From NCBI GenBank assembly GCA_001414345.1, contig LLCB01000602.1:1-17961 (forward strand): DNA of 17,961 bases. The letters are read 5' to 3'. Origin of the DNA: Hymenoscyphus infarciens. Lineage: Eukaryota > Ascomycota > Leotiomycetes > Helotiales > Helotiaceae. Shown piece after piece: positions 11,282 to 17,961 of this stretch; position 1 is the first letter of the stretch, and every line of letters begins with the position of its first letter. The notes below the pieces were generated by a model. The model had not been told where the DNA came from. It ran no database searches and was given only the letters and a program-made list of their open reading frames with translations. The position numbers and the translations under genes were made by a program.

Positions 11282-12529
11282 ATTACTAATACTCTTAAAT
11301 CTTTATTCTCTTATTCTTTTAAGTAACCTAGTAGATAATACTTATATACTTAAACCCTTTTAGATAGTATTAAATTTTATATTTAATAAGTAGTTAATAA
11401 GTTAAACTATAAGTTAGAATAAATTTATAAGGAACATAGATTATTTAATATTAATAATATACTCTATAAGGGCTTTATAATTAATAAGCTTTTTAGAGAG
11501 GTAAGGAAGGAGATACTAGTATATTAAGTATTATATAATTAATATATAAGTAGCTAGGGATTATTTTAAATAAAGATGTCTAAATATATCTTAGAGAAAT
11601 ACTAAGAGATTAAGAATTATTTTAAAGATCTAAATAATCTAATATCTAAGAGATAAGGAGTTAGTTAGATAGCTTATTAATACTAGTTCCTTAACTAGTA
11701 GTAAAGAGAGGACCTTAAACAACGTATCTATATATAAAGTAAAGTATAATTAGATATATTTTAAAACTCTCTACTATTCCTAGAGTATAAAATAGAGGCT
11801 TAGAAGTAATATATAAAAAAGGTAGTTAATTAGTAATAATAAGAATATTTATAGTAAACTAAAGTTATTACTAATATAAAATCGAAATACTTAAATACTA
11901 TATATATACTTATACTCTAGTTAAAGTCGTTTACTTATTTTCTATAAGTAGAGTAGCTTAACCTTCTTAGGTATAATATAATATTTATAATTATAGATAG
12001 AGATAATATAGATATAAGTATATAATTAGGATAAGAAGGTATAAAGAATAGAATAACTTTTTTAAAGCTTTATAAAAGGAAGTAGCTTAGCTTTAATATA
12101 TTTAATACTTAGGTAAAGACTATAAACTTGTTAATTCTATTATTTAAATCTAAGTAGAATAGTATATATAATATAATACTAAAGTAATATAGTATATAAC
12201 CTCTCTTAAGTAAGGTATCTCTATTATTAATAAGTAGACTAACTAATTCTATTAAAAAGAGAGGTAGAGCTAGAAAGGGTAATAGTATACTTATCTAGTA
12301 TACTAGGATGATTTCTAAGCTTTTTAAGAGTTATAAGGTAGCTAGAAAGTATAAGAGAAATAGGACTAAAATACTAAATAAGAAGAATTAAGAAAAAGAG
12401 TTTATAATATAAGGTATTAAGCTAGTTTATAGTATAGATTTAACTTAGGAAATAGTTTATAATAAATACGATTTAAGAATAGTAGAAGACGAGGCTTTAT
12501 AAAATAGGATTTATTATAGACTATTTTAA
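11282..12529 (+). pseudogene. RIP-inactivated 416-codon reading frame, basic protein, family unknown
   Basis: One forward frame holds for about 1.25 kb, with TAA/TAG as its only stops and no frameshift that I could find. The first 30 codons look like a decayed Ser/Pro/Thr-rich segment. Around 11429 a 32-codon stop-free run reads like a folded helical domain (KEHRLFNINNILYKGF, INKLFREVRKEILVY). Further charged helices follow (YILEKY, EIKNYFKDLNNL), then a low-complexity middle. A basic segment at about 12205-12300 (NSIKKRGRARKGN) lies in a 31-codon stop-free run, followed by KLFKSYKVARKYKRNRTK. The C terminus is acidic (YDLRIVEDEAL), ending at TAA 12527-12529. The helical start and strongly basic later part suggest a nucleic-acid-binding protein, perhaps from a transposon. 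I do not recognise a family. The start is not fixed. Confidence 0.5.
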
Positions 12530-13630
12530 GTACTACTAGTAGTATATTTTTAAAGAATAACTTCTTAGTTAATAATAAAAACTATTTTATTCTTAGCTTA
12601 AAACTAATTTAAATAAATAAAAAATAGTAGAAGGAAGAGTACTATATCTCTTTAGTATATAAGGAGAAAAACTATATTTCTTTTAGAGTTACTTATTAAT
12701 TACTCTTATATAAGATTAACTATAACTCTTCTAAGTTCTACCTATATATTCTTAGTTAATTAAGTTAGAATCGTATTCCTATTTACTAAGAACTAGGTTA
12801 AAACAAGTTATAGAGACTATCTATTAGCCTTATAGGTATTACTTACTTATATTACTAGAAACTAAGTCAGCTAAGCTACTAGTAGTATAATAGTTAATAA
12901 TAGCTGTTATTGCTTATATAGCGTTAGTATAGTAAAGGATTACTATCTTAGCCTACTAATAGCAGCTACTATAGCTATAATAAAGACTAACTAATACTAT
13001 ATATTAGAGTAGTATTAAATGTATTAGAACTAGTAGAGAGTAGCTAGTTAATTAGATATTATTTATTTATAGTAGGTATATTACTTATACTATATAGTAG
13101 TAGGTATAAAGGCTTCTTCTATTTATCTATTTATCTACTTAGCTAGAGAGAGGCTTACTTAGTTACTTCTTCTATTACGTTAAATTAGGCCCCTCTATTA
13201 GGTTAGTCTTCTTATCTAATTGTGCTTAAAAGATAAGTATAAGAGTATAAAGGTCTAAGAACTAGGGTTACTAGTTCTAGAATTAGTATACTATATGTTT
13301 ATAAGAGTATAGTCTAGAATACTAGAATATCTAGTATTTTATTATCTAATTTTAGAATTTCCTCTTCCTTAGTATAGAGAATAGTATAGTTTTCGTAGTT
13401 TTTATCTAGTTTTAAATATACTAAACTATACTACGGTTTTAGTACTATTAGTAGACCTAAGTAATAAATGAATAAAACTAACTATATAAACTATTATAGT
13501 TTTAAAAACTATAGGTAAAAAGAGCTACTATTTTTAACTTAAAAGTAGCTTTTTAGTAGTATTAACCGCTCTTAAATTCTCTTATTATTATTTCTCTAAT
13601 ACTCTAATCTCTCTTTTAATCTTTATTACT
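12530..13630. other. No definable gene
   Basis: Decayed AT-rich DNA. The relic frame upstream may run on to about 12700 with more stops. TG, CA and CG become a little more frequent after about 12840. I see no tandem repeat, LTR or RNA gene. Confidence 0.4.
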
Positions 13631-13722
13631 ATATCTTCTATATTAAGTAAACTAAACTAAGACTTTAGATATATAAGAGTATCTATTAAGAGTATACTAA
13701 GACGGTTCTAATAATTAGTAGT
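13631..13722 (+). pseudogene. 5' part of a decayed ORF split by the LTR element
   Basis: A forward frame from ATA 13631 (possibly an ATG changed by RIP) reads ISSILSKLN, stop, DFRYIRVSIKSILRRF up to the insertion site. Its phase continues in the right flank at 16968 when the element and one GTAGT copy are removed, giving one coding-like frame across the junction. Family unknown; the Ser/Arg-rich start would suit a Gag-like N terminus, but that is a guess. Confidence 0.35.
13718..13722 (+). repeat. Target-site duplication GTAGT, left copy
   Basis: GTAGT directly precedes the 5' LTR and is matched by GTAGT directly after the 3' LTR. Five bases is the usual duplication length for Ty3/gypsy and Ty1/copia integrases. 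Confidence 0.9.
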
Positions 13723-14088
13723 TATAACGGTATACCGTCCTATATAGCCGATATTACGTAGTATATACTGTATATATTAGCTTTCGGCAGTTGTTGTTTT
13801 GCATTATCTAATTTAGGAAGGTTATATACGTCTGTACGTCCGTCTAGACTTTCGGACGTACTTCGTAGGGTTCGAGCTTTTATATTAGCTAACGTATGTC
13901 GTTGTTCGGTTTCGTACCCCTTTTATATCGTCTGAAACCTCTTATATATAGTAGCCTACTCTTCTAGAGTTAGAAAAGGCTAGTTTAGCCTTTTCTTCTA
14001 TATTAGAGCCTAGTATCTATATACGTTATTCTACTATACGTACTCCTATATACCTCTACTATAGTTGTATATATTTCGTACTATTATA
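13723..14088 (+). repeat. 5' LTR (366 bp), heavily RIP-mutated
   Basis: Aligns base for base with the 3' LTR at 16602-16967 with no gaps. The expected TG...CA ends have become TA...TA (TATAACGG ... ATTATA). By eye there are about 45 differences between the LTRs, all C/T or G/A. About 38 of them have the T or A in this copy. The hairpin in the 3' half (13972-13996) is unchanged in its stem. Confidence 0.95.
13972..13996 (+). other. Conserved LTR hairpin, 5' copy
   Basis: Perfect 9-bp arms agaaaaggc and gccttttct around a 7-nt loop (tagttta). The same stem exists in the 3' LTR at 16851-16875, with one loop change. Confidence 0.7.
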
Positions 14089-14863
14089 TAAAAAGACTAA
14101 ACTCTTCTTTACTAGTGATAGTATTTATAATATCTCTTTAAGCTTTTTATCGCTTTTGTTTTACTTTAGGCTTGAATTAGTCTATTATAACATTATCCTT
14201 AAATAGCTGGGATTCTAGAGATCTCCTAGACAGCTAGTAATATCAGAGTTTAGTATCGGTTTTAGATAGCTAGTAAAAATCGTATCTTATACGTTATAGG
14301 ATTTAAATATACTAAGTGTTTAGAATTCTAATAACCCTCTCTATATAGAGACTACTATATATAGGTTCGGTAAATAAGTCAACTATTACTAAAAGTTATC
14401 GCAAAGGCTTCTAAATCTACTCTTACCCCCTCTCCTCTAAATCAACATTATGTTAAATTTCTAAGAGACCTTAGGTCTCTCTAAACCAGCTCTGCCACGA
14501 GGTATTAAGTAATAAACACCTTCTAAGGCCACCCCTCTTACTAAAAGACACCTCTCTAAAAGCCGCCTAAATAGTATCTATATACTAAGATCTAGAAGAT
14601 CTTAACAAAATAATAATAATAATTAAAAAAACTAGTAAGACTTCTTAAATATAGACTAGATATAATCGGTTATATAAGCTTTAGAAGTAGAAAATTAAAA
14701 AATAAAGAATTAGCTAGCTAAGCTAGAAAGAAGAGTAAGTAAACTTATAATTTAAAGTTAATATCTTACTTTGCTTTTAAACCCTTCTCTAAATACTCCT
14801 TAATCTAACTCTCTTCTACTTCTAAGCCTGAATTTATACCTCTTTTAGCTACGGGCAGCTGCC
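14089..14863 (+). other. 5' untranslated region of the LTR element
   Basis: No long frame is evident, and this is the most RIP-damaged part of the interior. It contains a 7-bp hairpin (agagacc, tta, ggtctct, near 14465-14481) and an AAT-type microsatellite near 14611-14622. The primer-binding site should be at its start, but the sequence there (taaaaagactaaac) no longer shows a recognisable TGG-type tRNA match. Confidence 0.5.
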
Positions 14864-15934
14864 TCTAATACCTTCTAACATTCCTCCCCTACCTAACACA
14901 GCACCAAAGCCCTTTTAAATACCTCTTAACGAAAAAGTAAGATAACTGAAAAGATCAAACTTTTAGATAATAGCATTTTACCTATATACTAATAATAGAA
15001 GATATTAGTATAAGATAAACTCTATATAAATGCCAACTACTATAGTTCACCTCTAATATATAAAGCCCTTATTTAGAGTATAATAACTAGACTAGCTAGG
15101 AACTACCTAGAGCCTAGATATAAGTCGGACTCGGTTTAGAATACTTTTAAAGATTAAGAAGATATAATTACCCTTTTAGATACCTACTTTTTAACTAGTT
15201 ACGAAACAGAGGATGCTTAGAATACTTTCATAGCCTTATAAATAAGAGGAGAAGATAATACTAAAGAAACTTTTACTAATTTTAAGGGTTGCTTTTCAAG
15301 TATAACTATACTTAGAGAGATACTAGAATTAGAATAGTTCTTTTAAATATAGGATAAGATTACGCTATAGCTCTAAAACTCAGCTGCTTTAAGAAAGAGA
15401 TAATAGAACTATAACTTTATTAAAATAGCGTCTAATCTTTTAGCTTTAAATAAGAAGATATGCTAAAACACTAAGTTATGTAATATTAGTACTTTAGTCT
15501 AAAATACCCCCTCCTTATCTAATTTAGCTCTAAACTCCTAATAATCTAATAGCGAATCTACTACTTCTAAAGTAGAATCGGAATTAGAAGATGACGAATA
15601 AGTCCTTAAGTACCTAAAGGGAATAAGGCGGCTTATAGGCCTAAATAACATAGTTCCTATAATAGTACTGATAAATGTCGTACCTAAAACTATACCCCTT
15701 TTATTATCTTAAACTTTAGACAGCATTTTTAAATTCAGTATTAAGTCTTTTAACTAGCTAAAACTACCCTTTTTATTATCTTAAACTTTAGACAGCGAAA
15801 CTTTAATAACATTTAGAAACAACTTCGCCTTTAACCATCCGAAACTCCTCCTTTAGTTATCCTAAACATTAGATAGCATTTTTAACTTTAGTAACAACTT
15901 CGCTTTTAACCAGCTAAAACCCTACCGACTCTAA
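14864..15934 (+). pseudogene. gag: Gag-like structural protein of the LTR element, RIP-inactivated
   Basis: One frame of about 357 codons has no frameshift. Its many stops are all TAA or TAG, as RIP gives from Gln and Trp codons. The block at about 14945-15440 resembles the retrotransposon Gag region common in fungal Ty3/gypsy elements: a Lys-rich lead-in (KSKITEKIK), DKLYINANYYSSP, then LARNYLEPRYKSDSV, EDIITLLDTYF and RGEDNTKETFTNFKGCF. An acidic hinge (SKVESELEDDE) follows at about 15565-15600. The final 75 codons are three in-frame repeats headed by LS, stop, TLDS. The frame ends at the double stop TAA TAA (15932-15937). I see no CCHC zinc knuckle. The start is uncertain; 14864 is where the frame becomes convincing. 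Gag would normally build the virus-like particle in the cytoplasm. No protease or reverse transcriptase follows. Confidence 0.65.
15693..15921 (+). repeat. Three in-frame imperfect repeats (72 and 81 bp) at the Gag C terminus
   Basis: The landmark tct taa act tta gac agc is at 15707 and 15779 and, as tcc taa aca tta gat agc, at 15860. Spacings are 72 and 81 bp, both multiples of three and in the Gag phase. Units two and three share aacaacttcgc(c/t)tttaacc. The repeats would have extended the Gag protein by 24- to 27-residue modules. Confidence 0.8.
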
Positions 15935-16000
15935 TAAGGAGTCTTTCTTACTTTCTTTTCACTTCTAGCTAGGCCAGAAGTCCTTTTTTTTCATTTAAAC

Positions 16001-16070
16001 TTTCGAATCGGATACGAATCGAATCGGTACGCTCTCGAAAGAATAGTAACCTCTTAGCTAAGTTATCACT
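16001..16070 (+). repeat. 3' non-coding direct repeat, copy A
   Basis: Contains ttcgaatcggatacga, atcggtacgctctcgaa and gttatcact. Its ends tttcga and tcgaaa form short inverted arms around the CpG-rich core. It matches copy B at 16120-16177, with an extra atcga inside copy A. Confidence 0.8.
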
Positions 16071-16119
16071 ATCTACGACATTATCGAATTTTCATTTCCA
16101 ACTTCACCTTTTTAAATTC

Positions 16120-16177
16120 TTCGAATCGGATACGAGTCGGTACGCTCTCGAAGTAAGCTCTTAACTGAGTTATCACT
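16120..16177 (+). repeat. 3' non-coding direct repeat, copy B
   Basis: Shares ttcgaatcggatacga, tcggtacgctctcgaa and gttatcact with copy A, about 117 bp away. The high CpG content shows that RIP acted little here. It lies between the Gag frame and the polypurine tract, so it is probably part of the 3' untranslated region. Confidence 0.8.
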
Positions 16178-16233
16178 GCCTCTTAACTAAACGACTTCCG
16201 ACGCTACGCTAAATTCGCCTCCGACTCTATTTT

Positions 16234-16298
16234 GAACTTTTTAAACTTTTTAAACTTTTTAAACTTTTTAAACTTTGAACTTTTTACTTTAAACTTTT
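16234..16298 (+). repeat. 9-bp microsatellite aaacttttt
   Basis: Four to five tandem units of aaacttttt, followed by degenerate copies (gaacttttt, acttt, aaacttttt). It creates a low-complexity Leu-Asn-Phe repeat in one open frame (16232-16438), but there is no ATG in front and no protein support. It sits in the 3' untranslated region of the LTR element. Confidence 0.8.
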
Positions 16299-16589
16299 TC
16301 CGACCTGCTAGACAGGATCGGACTATACTCTTTTCGCGAATGCTTGCTTTTAATATTAAAGGATTAGAAACAAAGTCTCTTTATAAGCATCTACGGTTAC
16401 GATTCGAAACCGACATCTTACTTACGATATTACGATAAACAAAGTATCTTCGAACCTAGGTTAGCTACGATTTAGACCTTAACTTTCTTACTTATAATAA
16501 GATTAAATATAATAAATATTATAATACTTACACTATCTCGATTTAGCCCTAAACGACAAGAGAGAGAAGACTCGGGACAAGTCTTTTTC

Positions 16590-16601
16590 AAGGGAGGGGG
16601 A
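16590..16601 (+). other. Polypurine tract of the LTR element
   Basis: Twelve purines, aagggaggggga, end exactly one base before the TG of the 3' LTR. In LTR retrotransposons this RNase H-resistant tract primes plus-strand DNA synthesis. Its position sets the element's orientation as plus. It has no CpA or TpG, so RIP has left it intact. Confidence 0.92.
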
Positions 16602-16821
16602 TGTAACGGCATGCCGTCTTATATAGCCGATATTACGTGGCATATACCGTACATATTAGCTTTCGGCAGTTGTTGTTTTGCATTATCTAATTTAGGAAGG
16701 TTACGTACGTTCGTACGTCCGTCCAGACTTTTAGACGTACTTCGTAGGGTTCAGGCTTTTGTATTAGCCGACGTATGTCGTTGTTCGGTTTCGTACCCCT
16801 TTTGTATTGTCCAAAACCTCT

Positions 16822-16829
16822 TATATATA
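16822..16829 (+). promoter_or_regulatory. TATA-like motif in the LTR
   Basis: TATATATA followed by gcagcc is the best core-promoter candidate in the LTR and is present in both copies. It lies 22 bp upstream of the conserved hairpin, in the second half of the LTR where transcription could start. In such AT-rich DNA the match is weak evidence. Confidence 0.3.
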
Positions 16830-16850
16830 GCAGCCTACTCTCCTAGAGTC

Positions 16851-16875
16851 AGAAAAGGCCAGTTTAGCCTTTTCT
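16851..16875 (+). other. Conserved LTR hairpin, 3' copy
   Basis: Perfect 9-bp arms agaaaaggc and gccttttct around the loop cagttta. It is preserved in both LTRs although about 12 percent of other positions differ. It may act in the RNA (R region folding, packaging or 3' end formation), but that is inference. Confidence 0.7.
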
Positions 16876-16967
16876 TCCGTATCAGAGCCTAGTATCTACA
16901 TACGTCATTCTGCCATACGCACTCCCATATGCCTCTACTGTAGTTGTGTGTATTTCGTGCCGTTACA

Positions 16968-16972
16968 GTAGT
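16968..16972 (+). repeat. Target-site duplication GTAGT, right copy
   Basis: Directly follows the CA end of the 3' LTR and is identical to 13718-13722. Confidence 0.9.
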
Positions 16973-17961
16973 TATAATTTTAGTACTAGAGAAGAGTTAC
17001 TCTAATCTAGTAGATATAGTAGATATTAGAAGTATATTAAGAGCTATTTAAGAGAGATTTAAATACTACTTTTACTAGATAAACTTAAGCTACTATTTAA
17101 TAGGATTTAAATATATTAATATAATAGAAGAAGAGATATAATAGTACTTATATTTATTAATAGTAGATATATTATTAATCTTATTAAAAGTAGTATAAAT
17201 AAATAAGGAAAAGAGGTTAGTATTCTCTTTTAAAGTAGTAGTAGTAGTAGTAGTAGTAGAATTATTAAGTAATACTAAGATTATAAAACGATATTTCTTC
17301 TAGAGATTAAGTACTAAATCTCTAATAGAGTCTTAAAAAGCTATTTTCTAGTACTTATTAATATACTACTATTTAAGATATATATTTAATATAAGTATTA
17401 TAATATATATTAGTAAACTATTAAATAGTTAAAATTTTTCTATAAAATACTAAGTAGAATCTAAATTATATCTAATCTATTTTACCTAGTACTAGCTATT
17501 TTCTAAAAGGTCTACTACTAAGTATTTCTTATACCTCTTATTCTTATATACTTTAAATATTATCTAATAGAAGCTTTAGAGCTTCTTATCTTAGTAGAGA
17601 GGTATTTAAATTCTTTAATAATATATTAAAAGTAAAAATATTATAAATTAATAATTCTTTTAAAGGTTCTAGTCTATAGAAGTGTCTTATATAACCTAAT
17701 ATTTTAAAAAGTCTTATCTACTATTTAATATACTTTTAGCTAAGACGATTTATCTTAAGATTCTTAGTAGATAAGTAGACTTTATCTCTAATATCTTAAT
17801 TAATAGCTTTTTAATACTAATTTATATTATTCTCTATCTTATTATTCTTAACTATCTCTTAAGTAGAGTATATATATTAGACTACTTTTACTATCTTATT
17901 ATAGTTAAGTTATTCTTAGAGAATAGAAGTTTTTAGTATATTCTAGTCTTATAAAGTTCTT
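16973..17961. other. RIP-saturated AT-rich tract (right flank)
   Basis: Directly after the element's CA end and target duplication, the texture returns to near-complete absence of CpA/TpG, matching the left flank. From 17424 to 17961 I see no supportable frame, repeat or RNA gene. Confidence 0.85.
17234..17259 (+). repeat. (AGT)8 trinucleotide tract
   Basis: Eight perfect AGT units (17234-17257) plus AG. With RIP acting at CpA, an ancestral (CAG)n or (GCA)n tract would become exactly this repeat. It lies inside the right half of the interrupted relic frame, where it now reads as poly-Val (GTA). Confidence 0.9.

Larger units (their letters stand above)
1..13722. other. RIP-saturated AT-rich tract (left flank)
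   Basis: CpA and TpG are nearly missing on both strands, while TA, AG and CT steps dominate. Scattered CpG survives, as in acgt and tcg contexts. TAA and TAG occur in every frame and TGA is very rare. Known biology: fungal RIP converts C to T preferentially at CpA in duplicated DNA, which removes CpA/TpG and creates TpA. The inference is that this tract is made of old repeated DNA mutated close to saturation, probably an AT isochore with heterochromatin. No intact gene is visible. Named sub-features are listed separately. Confidence 0.9.
13723..16967 (+). mobile_element. Non-autonomous LTR retrotransposon, Gag-only, RIP-mutated
   Basis: A complete 3245-bp insertion: 366-bp LTRs at each end, a 5-bp target duplication, a polypurine tract before the 3' LTR and a 2513-bp interior. 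The interior holds a Gag-like decayed frame (about 14864-15934), two sets of tandem repeats and no visible protease, reverse transcriptase, RNase H or integrase. Autonomous Ty3/gypsy and copia elements are normally 5 kb or longer, so this one probably depended on enzymes from another element. The same structure is known from terminal-repeat elements carrying only gag. A Ty3/gypsy origin is inferred from the Gag resemblance. CpA/TpG are depleted but far less than outside, and most strongly in the 5' third. A primer-binding site should lie at 14089 onward, but no clear tRNA complement is left there. Confidence 0.9.
16602..16967 (+). repeat. 3' LTR (366 bp), mildly RIP-mutated
   Basis: Begins TGTAACGGCA and ends TGCCGTTACA, perfect 10-bp inverted ends that include the canonical TG...CA. 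A 12-bp perfect palindrome, ACGGCATGCCGT, lies at 16606-16617. The LTR aligns without gaps to 13723-14088. About seven of the 45 or so differences carry the mutated base here rather than in the 5' copy. An open frame at 16611-16892 lies inside the LTR. Its counterpart in the 5' LTR is closed by TAG, so I do not call it a gene. Confidence 0.95.
16968..17423 (+). pseudogene. 3' part of the decayed ORF split by the LTR element
   Basis: The frame starting at GTA 16968 continues the phase of 13631-13722 once the element and one target duplicate are removed. It has few stops for this DNA, about one in 15-20 codons, all TAA/TAG. It includes acidic segments (LEKSYSNLVDIVDI, IIEEEI) and a run of seven or more GTA codons inside the (AGT)8 tract, which RIP could have made from GCA (Ala) codons. 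Beyond about 17423 the frame is lost. The family is not recognised. Confidence 0.38.

Noticed and set aside
14089..14106. Primer-binding site of the LTR element
   Set aside because: The position is right, but taaaaagactaaac shows no clear tRNA 3' end complement, and RIP damage makes any match untestable by eye.
14464..14504. tRNA-like segment on the minus strand (A-box-like tggcagagctgg, then a 5-bp stem with a TAA-containing 7-base loop)
   Set aside because: There is no D-stem pairing, no T-arm or GGTTCRA box and no closing acceptor stem. The loop lacks T at position 33. Probably chance, or at most a half relic.
16232..16438. Open frame of 68 codons beginning with a Leu-Asn-Phe repeat
   Set aside because: It begins at TTG, arises from a 9-bp microsatellite and lies in the 3' untranslated part of the LTR element. 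There is no domain or start codon support.
16611..16892. Open frame of 93 codons starting at ATG
   Set aside because: It lies wholly inside the 3' LTR. The matching 5' LTR frame has ATA for ATG and a TAG ten codons in, and the translation shows no recognisable domain.
1..17961. Mitochondrial or bacterial AT-rich DNA
   Set aside because: CpA/TpG loss, transition-only LTR differences and an LTR retrotransposon point to a RIP-active fungal nuclear genome. No mitochondrial genes or bacterial signals were seen.

Overview
The window looks like a gene-poor, AT-rich block of a filamentous ascomycete (Pezizomycotina) genome that has been through repeat-induced point mutation (RIP). CpA and TpG are almost absent from about 1-13722 and 16973-17961. 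Remaining C sits mostly in CT, CC or CG, and remaining G in AG, GG or CG. Nearly every frame is full of TAA and TAG, while TGA is rare. This is what C-to-T change at CpA on both strands leaves. No species can be named from the sequence, and I see no intact host gene.

Layout. Positions 1-8373 are a saturated graveyard of old repeats. Several frames there still read as decayed proteins: 1500-2771 (+, with a 5 x 36 bp in-frame repeat), 2901-3899 (+, helix-turn-helix-like start and charged tail), 6910-7480 (-), and weaker traces at 4086-5880 and 6060-6909. A purine-rich island lies at 8374-8417. Positions 8555-10885 are a 50-bp tandem satellite whose units centre on a 31-bp near-perfect palindrome. 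It includes two near-identical 307-bp blocks in direct succession. Another decayed reading frame runs from 11282 to 12529 (+).

The best-defined object is a nested LTR retrotransposon at 13723-16967 (3245 bp). It has two 366-bp LTRs with no length difference, a perfect 5-bp target duplication GTAGT, a polypurine tract directly before the 3' LTR, and LTR ends TGTAACGGCA/TGCCGTTACA in the less mutated copy. The interior is only 2513 bp. It holds a RIP-broken Gag-like frame ending in in-frame tandem repeats, followed by non-coding repeats. I see no protease, reverse transcriptase, RNase H or integrase, so this is probably a non-autonomous, Gag-only element.

The element is much less decayed than its flanks, so it arrived after the surroundings had been mutated, and it split an older decayed reading frame (13631-13722 continuing at 16968-17423). 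RIP damage inside it falls from the 5' to the 3' end: of about 45 LTR differences, all transitions, about 38 carry the mutated base in the 5' LTR. The order of events seems to be old repeats mutated to saturation, then LTR insertion, then milder and uneven RIP. Nothing here looks able to express an intact protein.
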